DNA of 64,000 nt, from contig JABBOT010000027.1 of assembly GCA_016165875.1 (NCBI GenBank), positions 2,333,939 to 2,397,938 of the forward strand, given 5' to 3'. Below, in pieces: positions 12,603 to 24,412 of the stretch. The DNA comes from Acanthopleura granulata. Lineage: Eukaryota > Mollusca > Polyplacophora > Chitonida > Chitonidae. Each line of letters begins with the position of its first letter. Positions within the stretch are counted from its first letter, which is position 1. The position numbers were made by a program, and so were the translations under genes. A model generated the notes under the pieces. The model was not told the DNA's origin and did no database searches. It saw only the letters and a list, made by a program, of their open reading frames with translations.

Positions 12603-13731
12603 TGGAAAAAACATAAAAAAACATGTCAAAAGCGGATGAAAGAAAGTGAAAATTTATTTGCAGATATAGTCTTTAATACTTACTAGAAAAGATCATGCGA
12701 AAATATTTTTGTTTAGTGGTTATTTGGGAACACCTCTTGGTATATATAGTCCATAATATAACAATAAACTGAATGAAATACAAAAGATATCATAATATTT
12801 AAAGGAATGTATGGTAAAATGGGCTACAGTTAAATTGTTTCTAAGCCAGCCCAGGGAACTATGTACAAAACAGGTAAATCTTCAACCTTTTCAGTCATTA
12901 ACGCAGTTTTTAAAGGCTAGTGAATGCATGCAAATATTGTAAAAATGAAGCCAAAAATGATTTGTTTGTGTCACCACAGGCATAAGCTTCATAAAACTAG
13001 GAGAATTATTCCTCTACACCCTACAGTTCTCTAAGAAAATTAGGGTAAATATAAGTTAATGAACACAAATTGGGTTGGAAAATCACATTTCTTAGAACTT
13101 TTTTGCCAGAAGCATAAACTCATAAATACTCAACGTAAAGGCGGCCAATTTTCCAAACTATCACTCAAGGACAATGCATATGACGTCAATGTTGCTATTG
13201 ATATATATGGTATATAATGATCCAGCTGTCTATCAGGTACATGTATGTGGTTTAACCACTTGTCATACAGGTGTTGGAAATTCTGTTTTTTATTAATTTA
13301 TTTATTATTATTCGCATAGTAATGTTATAAATAAATATGTGACGCATGTCTGATAAATGTATTTAAATGTAAATTAGTTGTTTATATTCAAATATATGCA
13401 TTTAATCTGAATGTGATAATATTTATGAATGTATTAAAAATATAAATATGATCAAAATCTTGGTTGAACACATTTGTGATATGAAAAGACGAAAGTCTAG
13501 TGCAAATATATTTTTAACCATGTAACATCGTCATTTATAACATTATATATATACATATATATATATATACAATATATACCAAGAGATAGTCCCAAATAAC
13601 CACAATAATAAAAGATTTTCAAATACTCTTTTCTTGTGAAAGAAAAAAATCAAAATAAATATTAAAGACTACCTGAAAATAACTTTTCATGTTCTTTCAT
13701 CTGATATAATTGCCATTGTTTTATGTTTCCC
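12603..13731. repeat. Long imperfect inverted repeat (arms about 150-160 bp)
   Basis: The left arm at 12603-12750 and the right arm at 13572-13731 are imperfect reverse complements. Shared words include GGTTATTTGGGA, CTCTTGGTATATAT and TAGTCTTTAATA. The spacer of about 820 bp is AT-rich, with TA dinucleotide runs near 13545-13575. This could be a foldback or long-TIR element, or two opposed copies of one repeat. It ends about 100 bp before an ASCC3 exon. Confidence 0.65.
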
Positions 13732-13837
13732 CCTCGCCCCCTTAACATAGTGACAGATTGCAGACAAATTCTTTGGTGTGAGCTGGGATAAATCAGCATA
13801 AATCAGCTCATGATGACCTCTGTCTTGTGTGTTTCAG

Positions 13838-16800
13838 CTATTACAACCTGGACAACACAGATTATGACAGCATCAACAAGTTTCTGTCGTCACTGGTGGA
13901 ACAAGCTCTCATCACACTGCAGCAATCTTACTGTCTGCAGATAGGGGAGGTAAGTCTGGGTATTTCACAGGTCCGGCCATTGTAATAAAGGCACACTATT
14001 TCCATGGGATGGAGCCTATTGAAAACACAGCACCTTTCCTCATGACATTACTTTTCATTCCATTGTCCTTGAAAGCAGTTGGTGGTGAAACAATAATGTC
14101 ACAAAAACATAGTGATAGAGTTACTATCCATAAACACAATTGATCAGACCCTACATGTCTAACCAATGTATGTGATCTTGAGGTGGCCTGTTCGCAGCGA
14201 TATTGGTTTTGATTGGTCAGTTTGTGTGCCTAATTTACAGTTTGGTGTGAAAACTTGGATAGAAAGACATCACAAAATTTATCAGTGAATTGCTGCTAAC
14301 CCCCCAGGCACCCTGGTGCCCTCCAACCATAAAACCAACTGTCATCATATCAGAGGAAAATCATACGAATGGACTCCCTATATTGGTTAGCTATTGCTTT
14401 TCGTGTCAATATTTTAAGTATTTGAGAAAATGTGACTGATTTTTTTCATGTCAAATTGACTGCAGGCAGATGTATGTAGCAAATTTGGCTTGACATAGAT
14501 TTCAGGCATACTGTATTTGCCAGAAAAAGAGAATTTTTAGAGTCAGAAAAAGCTCAAAAATATTATTCTTGATGGTGATATCATCCTACTTCCAGAAAAC
14601 TTCAAAACACTTCTGTATTAAAGATCTAAAGGTGTTATACAATGACACCAATGAATAACTTATTTTTATAGACAAAATTTTAGATCATAGTGGATACATG
14701 ACAGCATGCTGTGAGTGTTTTATGTGAGAGATTTATGTGATTGCATGATTTCTGTGGATGTGTGATATATGTCTGTATGAAATTTACGGGAGTGGAGATT
14801 TATGTGGTGTCTGATGTATATTGGAGTGTGACTAATGTGGGCATGTAATTTATATGCACGTTTATGTTGTATCTGGTTGTGTGATTTATATGGGTGTGTA
14901 ATTGATGTGGGTTTATGATATATGTGGTTGTATTATTTATGTGGGTTTGTAATGTATGTGGTTGTGTGATTTACCTGGGCGTGTAATTTTGTGTTATGAT
15001 GTGTGTGATTTATGTGGATGTGTAATTTATATGGGTATAGGATGCATGTAGATGTGTGATTTATGTGGGCATGTAACTTAGTGGGTTTACCATGTATATG
15101 GGAGTGAGATTTATGTGGGAGTGAATGTTGACAGGATAACCTGGAGGTCCAGCCAGCCACCCTGGGGAGAATCTCCTCCTATTACTACCTGAATCACCTG
15201 ACCTTGCGCATGTTTCACGAGCAACTGCATCCAGAATGCACCGTGCCAGAAGTGCTGGACATCCTGTCCGTAAGTTGTCACCAAAAGTAATCTCTGAAAT
15301 GTTGCATGAACACATCACATATTTCAGCCTCTTTTCTCCTCTCCAGTCATACGTGGGAAGGTCTGTCAGCAACCTGCAGATGATCTTGGGTTTTTACCCA
15401 TGCTCTGCTCGATTTCCTCCCACCATAATGCTGGCCACCGTCGTATAAGTGAAATACTCTTGAGCACTGCGTAAAACACCAATCAAATAAATCAAATAAA
15501 TCACCCTGTAGATGTCAAAGAATGGGCCATTTACATTGTCAAGCATGATATTATTCATCCTGTGAAAGGTGAAGCTACAAAACAGTCCATCGACCTTTTT
15601 GTGCAGCTTATAATTCAAGTAGAATGTGCCGTGGGCTATTTGTGTTACCGGTATTAGGTGCAGCGAATGGGGATATGTTCATGTATGTGCTTAAACAGAT
15701 AAGGACAAATGCTGAATCACTGCGTCCTGTAAGAAGTCAATGTCATCTTGCCCTCAATTCAGTAATTAAAATGTGTTAAACAATTGGATGTGAAATGAAG
15801 ACCTACTTATTCCATTCATATGCTGAATTAAAAGGACTTAGCATTTCTGGGGGGTCATATTTATAGTATAAAAGGTAGAAGTCATTTTTAACTAAAACTT
15901 GCACCCATTTGAATGCTAGAAACAATGAAAGGAAAACAATGTTTAAATTGATAACCTGACCATCAAAACAGAATAGGATTTTGAAAATTCATACTAACCT
16001 AGCAGTAATTTTTACGATCTTTGACTTGTTTCTATTTTAAGTTAAAATCTGGTAAAGGTCATGTGATCAAACAGAGCATATTGTCCAATCACAATAATAT
16101 AAATGCTGTGTTCCTGATCATACTTCACACCCAGTGAGATATGAAATGGTCTGAGGGTCTCATGGCATAATCTGAATGAATTATCTTGTTTAAATGTATG
16201 GATAGAATTCACGTTCTTGAACATGAGTTTATTTCAAGAGTTATATCATACAATGGACAAGGAAATGTGATCAAATTATCAATTAAATATTGGTAAGGAT
16301 TGGTAGTATAGAAAGTTAAACATCCTGGATTGACTCTTCTTTTTTTGTGATACTTTTTCTATCACATGAAGATATTCTTTGCTACATCTTCAGTTGGTCT
16401 TTTCTCTATTGTATGTGTGAGGCCCTGTTAGCATGATAAATGACTACCTCCAGGGTGGGAGATACACATTTCATATCAGGAGTTTGACTAAGGAAGTATG
16501 TCACTGTATTTGTAACTGATATCCATTGTCAGTTTTATTAATGTTAAGTCAGACATTTTTCATATGACATTGACTGCTTTAATCTGAAAAGGACAAATAA
16601 TTGACCTACTTGAGTCAACAGCTCAGGATTTTTGATAAGTACGGTGTCCAGTCAAGTATTTTTTGATTTCCAGTAGGTTATGTTTTGGTTTATACCCCAC
16701 ACACCAAACCAGACTGTAAAAATGAAATATTTACCCAAGCTGTATGTAAAAAGGTTTCTTAAGTTACTCTGTGTGATGGCCTGTCAAATTTGTGACATCT

Positions 16801-19800
16801 TACCCTTAAGATGTACGTGTCAGTAAATTTTTTGGACATTCTGTTTTTTCACTTCCTCAAGTGAGTCGAGGACACGTTGACATGGTAAGAGATGTGAGCA
16901 GAGCTGATGTGAATTGGTGCTTGTTAAGCTGTGGGTGTAAAGCACAAAAAAATTGAGCAGAGATATGTTAGTTATGACCTGATTTCTCTTGTGTTCTTTT
17001 TGCATTGATAACTTATATTTCTGGTTCCAAGATACCAAGAAAAATTATATCACTGGCGTAAAACAAAACACAATAAAAAATATAACCCAAGAGGAGTCCA
17101 TACGGACCTAAATCGGCATAGGCATTTTTTTATGATGCTCTTCGTAGCTCAATAAATCACCTTTTAATCTGGAATTCTTATGAAGCCATGGTGTACACCA
17201 TTTTAGAGAAACCGGAAACATGATGTCGCGTCATCCACACCCTATGCTCTTCAGTATTAGAGGAAAGACACTGTTTTATCATGCGAAGTATGGCCTCCAT
17301 TATTATTACAACCAAAGGCCATGGATTGTGGGCTACTGGTTGAGATCTTGAGGAATAACCACAGATGTATTTCACTACCACTTTGTTGTTGAAAATGGCT
17401 TTAAAGTATATCAGAATTCTCTACGTCATAAAATGGTGAACTAGGAAAAGGTGACATCACAGTGGAAACAGATGCCTCCTCTGGTGGTAGAAATAGCTTG
17501 CCCTTGATTGGTTAAAATTGAAAGCATGGCAATATCAGCGATATCTGGGTTATCCTACATCACAAAAATTAAAAGTGATGTCTTTTTTTTAACTTTAAAT
17601 GGATTTTTCATTGATGCAGATATACATTTGGTCTAGTGTTATCTTTTTTTTTAAATATACACATAATTTATATAATGTACGCACTTTTATAACTGTCAGA
17701 TTTAAAAATTATTTTATCTCAAAACTAGTCAGTTCTCAAGTGAAATGTATGCGTTGCACAGGAACTTGTCCTCAGTGATGTGTGTCCTTGTTGTAGAGTG
17801 CTCATGAGTATGCAGACCTTCCGGTCAGGCACAATGAGGACCAGATAAACAGGTACGTGTTATACATATCCCATCAACCATTGGTTTGCTGTCAAAGAAG
17901 GTGAAACTGAAACGTGTGTGGTTGACCTGGATCATATGAGACTGTTGTTGTGTACCTCAACCAATCGACATTGATAGAAATGTGAGTGTGGACAAAATGG
18001 TGGCTTTTTGGAGTCATATGACCTTAAATGTATCATGTGACTGTGCCTGCTGAAATTCCAAAAAGTGGACAATAAATTTCTGAACATTTGACACCTGAAT
18101 TGGAAATTCCTATTTTTGATAGCAAATGTTGTTTCTGACCTCTGGGCCTCTGACCTCTATTTGGGATCCAGGACCAGGCTAGCAATAAACAATCAACAGT
18201 GTTTGTAATACCAAGGCAATCTTACGTGACATTAGATGTCACATGAGTTTCTTAGTATCCAAGTCTACCTCATGAAGGGTTCCTCTCTGGCCATAAATGG
18301 GTAAGCCCACCTGCAATTTGTGGATGGTCATGGGTTTCCAACAGGCTCTGCCTGGTTTCTTTCCACCATAATGCTGGCCCCATCCTGTAAGTGAAATATT
18401 CTTGAGTATGGTGTAAGACACCAATCAAATAAATAAATAAATATAAGTGTGTGCTCATGGTTCGCGGATGAAAATCTTTGTGTCACATATGAGAATATTT
18501 ATCAGCTAAAGGCTGGTGGTTTACTCCATCTTTCTTCATTTCCTTCATCCATAAAACTCATCACTGTCTCTTAAGTGAAAAATTCCTGAATGCAACATTT
18601 AATTCCTGTAAGATTAATAAATATACTAGTAAATGAATTAACGTTGATTCTTCCTCTTGTTGTACAATAATGCATCAGTAATTGGGGGGGGGGGGGATTC
18701 TTGAAACTTCTCAGTGTTATGTGTGAATGTTGTCAGTGAGCTTGCCCAGCAGCTGCCGCTGAAGGTGAACCCTCACTCGTACGACTCGTCCAACACGAAG
18801 ACCCACCTGCTGCTACAGGCCCACCTCTGTCAGATCAGCCTGCCCTCCACAGACTACCAGACAGACACCAAGTCAGTGCTGGATCAAGCCGTCAGAATCT
18901 GCCAGGTACCACTATGTAGCCCACAGTCATGTGGTCTTCGTAGTTATTTACTTGTTTATTTATTTGTTTGCTTAATTACCCTCGAGCCTCTCACCAGTGC
19001 AGTTGCTGTGAGTTCTGGCTTCCACTCTGGCCGTACATGGGAGTGGTTCAAGGTCCTGCTTCCCACTTGCCCCACCTCACAGGATTTCCAAACATGCTGC
19101 CTTCCCATTAAAACAGCCTTATCAGTTGCCTTGACGCCAGTCTGTTGAATCCTACTTTTGAGTATACATTAGTGTACTTGTGTGCTTGTACTCAATATAA
19201 GTTGTTGAAAGGACTGTGTGAAGGTTTGCCCAAGCTCTACAGAATGACATTTTACATCATGATATTGCATTCATCCAATCTAGGATTATTTGTGCCATTA
19301 ATTTTGACAGGCCATGCTGGATGTTTCTGCTGATCAGGGATGGCTGGTTACCGGGCTACAAGTCATACACCTGATACAGATGGTGCTACAAGGACGCTGG
19401 CTCCACGACTCTTCCCTACTGACTCTGCCTCATGTCCTCACATACCATGTCCATTGTTTAAGGTAAGTCTGGCTTGTGTCTGGGATCCCTTCACATCTCT
19501 AGTGATACAAGGACGCTGGCTCCACGACTCCTCCCTACTGACTCTGCCTCATGTCCTCACATACCATGTCCATTGTTTAAGGTAAGTCTGGCTTGTGTCT
19601 GGGATCCCTTCACATCTCTAGTGATACAAGGACGCTGGCTCCACGACTCCTCCCTACTGACTCTGCCTCATGTCCTCACATACCATGTCCATTGTTTAAG
19701 GTAAGTCTGGCTTGTGTCTGGGATTGCCTCACATCTCTAGTGGTACAAGGACACTGGCTCCACGACTCCTCCCTACTGACTCTGCCTCATGTCCTCACAT

Positions 19801-22800
19801 ACCATGTCCATTGTTTAAGGTAAGTCTGGCTTGTGTCTGGGATTGCCTCACATCTCTAGTGGTACAAGGACGCTGGCTCCACGACTCCTCCCTACTGACT
19901 CTGCCTCATGTCCTCACATACCATGTCCATTGTTTAAGGTAAGTCTGGCTTGTGTCTGGGATCCCTTCACATCTCTAGTGATACAAGGACGCTGGCTCCA
20001 CGACTCCTCCCTACTGACTCTGCCTCATGTCCTCACATACCATGTCCATTGTTTAAGGTAAGTCTGGCTTGTGTCTGGGATTGCCTCACATCTCTAGTGG
20101 TACAAGGACACTGGCTTGAAACCATGGCAGTGTAATGACTCAGGTGCTTGTCACCAGTTTGGTCGCTGTGAGTTCAAGCCCACCTCATGCTGGCTTCCTC
20201 TCTGGCAGCATATCACAAGACCTGCCAGCAACCTGTGGATGGTCATGGGTTTCCTCCCACCACAATGCTTCCTGTCGTTGTATAAGTGAAATACTCATGA
20301 GTACAACGTAAAACACCAGTTCAATAAATAAATAAATCAAGTCATGTACCATGTCCATTATTTATGGTGATTCTGTGACATGCTTGTTTGTTGCTTATTG
20401 TGACAAAGACCCCCAAAACAATGGATGTGAGGAAACTTCAAGGATTCCATGTCTGTGCCATGGGACTCATCCATCACTCTGGCTATCTTAGAGATATACC
20501 CACTCAGCTGTGACCTGCCCTCACGTCTCATTTGCATGATTGATTATGTCCTGTGTTACTTAGATTCATAGTGGTATTTGTTGTTAAGTGCAGGTCTGCC
20601 AGTAAGTCCCACGCCCCAGGTAAGGAGCGCGTGTCAGTACAGAGCCTGCCTGAGCTGATGGCCGTGTGCGACGGGCGCTTTGATGTTCTACAGGCCATGT
20701 TAGAGGAGAACCTCAGCCGGACACAGATTGACCAGGTACACTGACCCAGTTGTTGGAATCAAAATGACACTTTTGACTTCCTGCATGGTCTATTCAAATC
20801 AAATTATCCCTAGCTTGACACAGATTTCAGACTTTGACAGAAAATTACTCACTGGCTCCACTCAGATTTATGGACATATTCTGTGAGTTCACTGGTTCCT
20901 CTGTTTATTTGATGGTACGACAGGGTAGTGGACGTATACCCCACATGTTACAGTAGAACGGGAAGTTTTTTCACTCAGGTGGTTAACACCTCAATTGACT
21001 AGTCTGAGGTACTGTGCAGTTCAGAATGCTGTGATGAGAAAGAAAAGACAATTATGTTGGTGGCCGGGAATGCTGGTTGCTGTTGTATAAGTGAAATATT
21101 CTTGAGTATGGTGTAAAACACCAATCAAGTAAATAAATCAAATAAAAATATTGATAAATAATACTGATGAAATCGAATTGGCAGAGGCTAAGCCTGCTGA
21201 TTTAGCTTTTCATTGTGTGACCCATCTCATACTTGTTGTAGATTTACCAGGTGCTGGGTAGACTGCCTCAGATAGAGATGTCTCTGTCAGTACAGGGCTG
21301 GTGGGCCGAAAGGGGAAGTCTGGAAACGAAATGTGTCAGCCAGGACTACAGAGGTGCGTGCACACTAGAGTCGTCTCCCTTTAGTCTAGCATTGTAAAGA
21401 TGCGCATGCTCTAAAGATTTTGTTGAGATCTTGATGGAGGTTTATTTATCCTCTCCTTTTCATTAGCCAGAATAAAATAAATAATTCCTTGCCATTGAAC
21501 AATATCTTTGTTGGTAGATGTGGGTGTAAACCATGTCGTAGTGAACAAACATATACATGTGTGGAAGAAGAGCAATCAGAGAGGTTTCAGGAACACTTAG
21601 AGTTGTAAACACATCACATGTACAAAGTTTTGCTGTGAGGACTTTGTTTCCCTGTCTGTTGTCTCCTGTAGGTGGGGTGCGACCAGACAGCGACTGGATC
21701 CTGGTACATGCTGACCAGGAATACGTGCTTAAAGTCGATCTGCAGAGGATTAACAAGCACAAGGTGGGTCTTCTAATACAGTACTGTATTCTCTGCTGGA
21801 CCATTAGACAGTATAATGTCTCAGATACAGAGTGAAATACACTGTGCCTTGCCATCATTTAGATACCTAGTGACAGCAAACTCACTCCTCAGCTTCCTTT
21901 AACATCCTTGGTAGACAGTTAAATCTTCATAACATCGTTCTGTGACAATACTGAACAACTCATAGGGTTTAAAGTAATTATAAATTTAAGTAGCAAATTA
22001 TTTTTTTTTTTTGGTATATTTATTGCCGGTTTAAAAAAAAAAGATCCAGATGACAAATTTTAAAGCAGATATCTGGCAGTTGTTGATAAAATACCCAGCT
22101 TGTTTTTCTCTGGTACCCCGCTTGTTTTCTTTGCTCCCTGAAAACACTGACAGCACTGTCAACATGCTACTGCAGCGTAATGACCCAGGTGCCTCTACCC
22201 AGTGTGATAGCTGTGAGTCCAAGCTCAGCTCACGCTGACTTCCTCTCTGGCCATACATGGGAAGATCCGCCAGCAACCTGCAGATGGCTGTGGGATTCCC
22301 CCATGCTCTGCCTGGATTCCTCCCACCATAAGTGAAATATTCTTGAGTACGGAATATAGCACAAAAGAAATAAATAAAATAAATCAAAAACCTGGCGTGT
22401 CTGTAAGTTACCAAGTCTCAAGTGCGTGGGTCATACATGCTTCTGCTGGCACCCAAGAGAATATGTGTCACTGCCAAACCTGGCCATATTCTCTTATACT
22501 GTCACCAAGAAATCATTTAACAAAATTTCTCCATGTATTTTCACTCATGAAAACAACTGTAGCCAGTGCTGACAGATTTCTCTGAGTCAAGTAGGAAAAT
22601 GTTTTTCTGTTGTAGTCCTACAATCTTGAACAGAGGTGATATTGAAACTCTCTTGGTGGTGGTGATATATATATTTGTCTTCAGTGATATCAATGTTTTG
22701 CAGGGTAACTTGCATATTAATACCCATGACGTAATCAGTTTTTTTTTCTGAATATTGCAGCAAAAAGACAACAAAGCCTACACACCACGATTCCCCAAGC

Positions 22801-23078
22801 CAAAGGATGAGGGCTGGTTCCTTGTCCTGGGAGAAATCGAGACAAAGGAAGTGATTGCTTTGAAAAGAATTGGTTATGTAAGGAACAAGACATCTGTGTC
22901 ACTTGCCTTCTACAGCCCGGAGGTGGAAGGTCGGGTTATCTACACTGTGTATCTGATGAGTGACTGCTACCTGGGTCTGGACCAGCAATATGATGTGTGT
23001 CTGGAGGTGACCCCTGCTAACATTGCGGCACAGGTCAACACAGACATGGAACATACTGACCTTGCGGTGACCTTCTGA
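13838..23078 (+). CDS. ASCC3: ASCC3 helicase, C-terminal nine exons (5' part outside window)
   Basis: Exons: 13838-13949, 15135-15269, 17797-17852, 18737-18905, 19311-19462, 20594-20735, 21242-21353, 21672-21763, 22761-23078. They total 1288 nt in one continuous frame (428 codons plus stop). Recognisable ASCC3 blocks: LPVRHNED, KTHLLLQAHL, VLDQAVRICQAMLDV, QGRWLHDSSLLTLP, SLPELM, HADQEYVL, TPRFPKPKDEGWF, SDCYLGLDQQYDV. These form the second Sec63/Brl domain that packs on the C-terminal helicase cassette, ending in its Ig/FN3-like part. ASCC3 is a Ski2-like 3'-5' helicase of the ASCC complex. It works in alkylation repair with ALKBH3 and in splitting collided ribosomes. The full protein is about 2200 residues, so the helicase cassettes lie upstream. 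The linker after exon 5 is less certain: the 20594 start is frame-compatible, but a microexon could intervene. Confidence 0.94.
14720..15125 (+). repeat. GT-rich degenerate minisatellite
   Basis: Irregular units of about 16-20 bp of the type TGTGATTTATGTGGGTGTG run almost to the acceptor of the ASCC3 exon at 15135. The usual pyrimidine tract before that acceptor is therefore very poor. Confidence 0.75.
15340..15505 (+). repeat. SINE, family A, 3' two thirds
   Basis: It has TACGTGGGAAGGTCTGTCAG, CAACCTGCAGATG, CCACCATAATGCTGGCC, AAGTGAAATACTC and AAACACCAATCAAATAAATC. This is the clearest match to the family consensus in its 3' half. Confidence 0.75.
15506..17796. other. ASCC3 intron, no feature recognised
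   Basis: AT-rich intronic sequence between exons ending at 15269 and starting at 17797. Apart from the SINE at its start I see no repeat structure or exon-like segment. Confidence 0.5.
18280..18446 (+). repeat. SINE, family A, 3' two thirds
   Basis: CTCTCTGGCCATAAATGGG, GGATGGTCATGGGTTTCC, CCACCATAATGCTGGCC, AAGTGAAATATTCTTGAG and CACCAATCAAATAAATAA appear in order. It lies in the ASCC3 intron before the 18737 exon. Confidence 0.75.
19384..20120 (+). repeat. 119-bp tandem repeat of an ASCC3 exon end plus splice donor
   Basis: Six copies occur of the segment from TACAAGGACGCTGG to the donor TTTAAG|GTAAGTCTGG. Donors lie at about 19463, 19582, 19701, 19820, 19939 and 20058, and a truncated seventh start sits at 20100. 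Only the first copy is joined to the real exon 5' half (from 19311). Copies differ at a few bases only, with two spacer versions (ATCCCTTC/GTGATA and ATTGCCTC/GTGGTA) that alternate by blocks. Each later copy is preceded by CATCTCTAG, so a 79-nt pseudo-exon and a 40-nt pseudo-intron are defined in every unit. Confidence 0.93.
20125..20337 (+). repeat. SINE, family A
   Basis: GCAGTGTAATGACTCAGGTG, GTGAGTTCAAGCCC (B-box-like), CCAGCAACCTGTGG, AAGTGAAATACTC and AATAAATAAATAAATC appear in order. It directly abuts the end of the 119-bp array. Confidence 0.75.
21060..21150 (+). repeat. SINE tail fragment (family A)
   Basis: AATGCTGGTTGC, GTATAAGTGAAATATTC and AAAACACCAATCAAGTAAAT are present; the head is absent. 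It lies in the intron before the ASCC3 exon at 21242. Confidence 0.7.
22165..22386 (+). repeat. SINE, family A
   Basis: GCAGCGTAATGACCCAGGTG, CCAAGCTCAGCTCACGCTG, GGCCATACATGGGAAG, CAACCTGCAGATGG and a short AAATAAATAAAA tail. An internal deletion has removed part of the CATAATGCTGG block. Confidence 0.75.
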
Positions 23079-23240
23079 CCTCTGCCTGGCCTTGACCTCT
23101 ACCTGGGCATGGACCAGCAATATGATGTGTGTCTGGAGGTGATCCCTGCTAACATTACAGGACAGGTGAAAGACATGGAACATTCCGATCTTATCCAACC
23201 TTTTCACCTCTGTCTGGCCTTGACCTCACCACCTGACCTC
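22979..23240 (+). repeat. 130-bp tandem duplication of the ASCC3 C-terminal coding end
   Basis: The coding segment beginning TGGACCAGCAATATGATG at about 22979 recurs at about 23109, just after the stop codon at 23076-23078. The second copy still translates as DQQYDVCLEVIPANI, and flanking words such as CTGGCCTTGACCTC also recur. The second copy is in the 3' UTR or flank. Confidence 0.88.
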
Positions 23241-23441
23241 TGCTTGACCTTGACTTCCATGGCAGGTTTACACATCTGTAATTGTTTGACGACATCTGGC
23301 CAAATTGTCACAATTTTACCTCTGTTTATTGTCAGGAAGACCATGGAATAATGCCCATGCATTGTGATCTCTTCTCCCAAATCCAGATTCAGTGATTGAA
23401 GGTTGGATTAATACCTTTCCTTGATGTAATATACAAGAAGT

Positions 23442-23447
23442 AATAAA
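23442..23447 (+). terminator. Candidate ASCC3 polyadenylation signal
   Basis: An AATAAA hexamer lies about 365 bases after the ASCC3 stop codon. It is the nearest good hexamer; use is not proven. Confidence 0.5.
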
Positions 23448-24211
23448 GGATTTCAGAACATTTTAAATTCAAATTCCATGAGAAAAAAAATTAAGAGATT
23501 GGAGTGTTGATAAGGTCTTACCATGATGTCTATTTGTAAAAGAAACCATGTACATGAAGAAACATGTATGAGATTAAAGGTACATAATTCTAAGTTATTT
23601 TAGAAAGTAACCAATTCGGCTTCCTTTCTGATGGTCTGTGTTTATATGTACAGATGATCGTGATGACATGCTACTAAATAATGAAGCAAAATTAAATACT
23701 TCTGAGAGTTTTATGTCCAATCACAGTGTCAGTGTTTCAAAATATTGTAAATATACCTTTACATGTACCAGCTGAGAAACCAGTTATAATACGATACCCA
23801 GTAAGTAGTTTTGTGCATAACCTAGACTTGCCATTTTAGCAGTGTGTGGTTATGATGGGTGGAAAATTTAGGAGGCAAAAATCACCCTTAAAGGCAAGAC
23901 TGGGGTGTTGTCAGATAAAAATGACGTGGATGAAGAATGGGTCTGGTCTTGTCACTGGTCAGTTAAGTTACTGTCACTGGTCAGTTTACTGTACCTGAAC
24001 ATGGGTTGTTTTGATGCCAGTAACTTGATAATTGTCAGTTTGAGGGGCTTGGTTGGGATTAGGCAATGCAGGATGCCACCAGATATCACTCCCCTTCCTT
24101 GCGAGATCTCTGTGGCATGGACATTATTGTAACATTCAAAATCTTAAAATTGTCAGCTACTAATTCAGCTACATTATACATTATTAACAATGTAGTTGGA
24201 CTGTCTTAAGA

Positions 24212-24412
24212 CAGATGCTGTCGCTGTGAGGAAGTCCAGCTCATGCTAGCTTCCTCTCCAGTTGTATGTGGGAAGGCCTGCCAGGAACCTGCAGATGGTC
24301 ATGGGTTTTTCCCAGGCTCTTCCTGGTTTCCCCCCAACCATAATGCTGGCCGCTGTCATATAAGTGAAATATTCTTCAGTATGACGTAAAACACCAATCA
24401 AATAAACAAAAC
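24212..24412 (+). repeat. SINE, family A
   Basis: GTCGCTGTGAGGAAGTCCAG, TGTGGGAAGGCCTGCCAG, CCATAATGCTGGCC and CACCAATCAAATAAACA are present. It lies in the ASCC3/CHMP1 intergenic region. Confidence 0.75.

Noticed and set aside
14933..15372. Minus-strand frames with ...HINHT repeats and beyond
   Set aside because: These are translations of the GT-rich minisatellite running antisense into the ASCC3 exon at 15135.
19340..20135. A ladder of overlapping 61-81 codon frames
   Set aside because: They are the 119-bp array read in shifted frames; only the first exon copy (19311-19462) continues ASCC3.
21463..21858. 131-codon minus-strand frame
   Set aside because: It overlaps the ASCC3 exon at 21672-21763 in antisense and shows no recognisable protein features.
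22031..22421. Minus-strand frames of 127 and 63 codons
   Set aside because: They lie over a family A SINE; the translation recurs at other SINE copies (18239-18458, 44563-44788), so they are repeat sequence.
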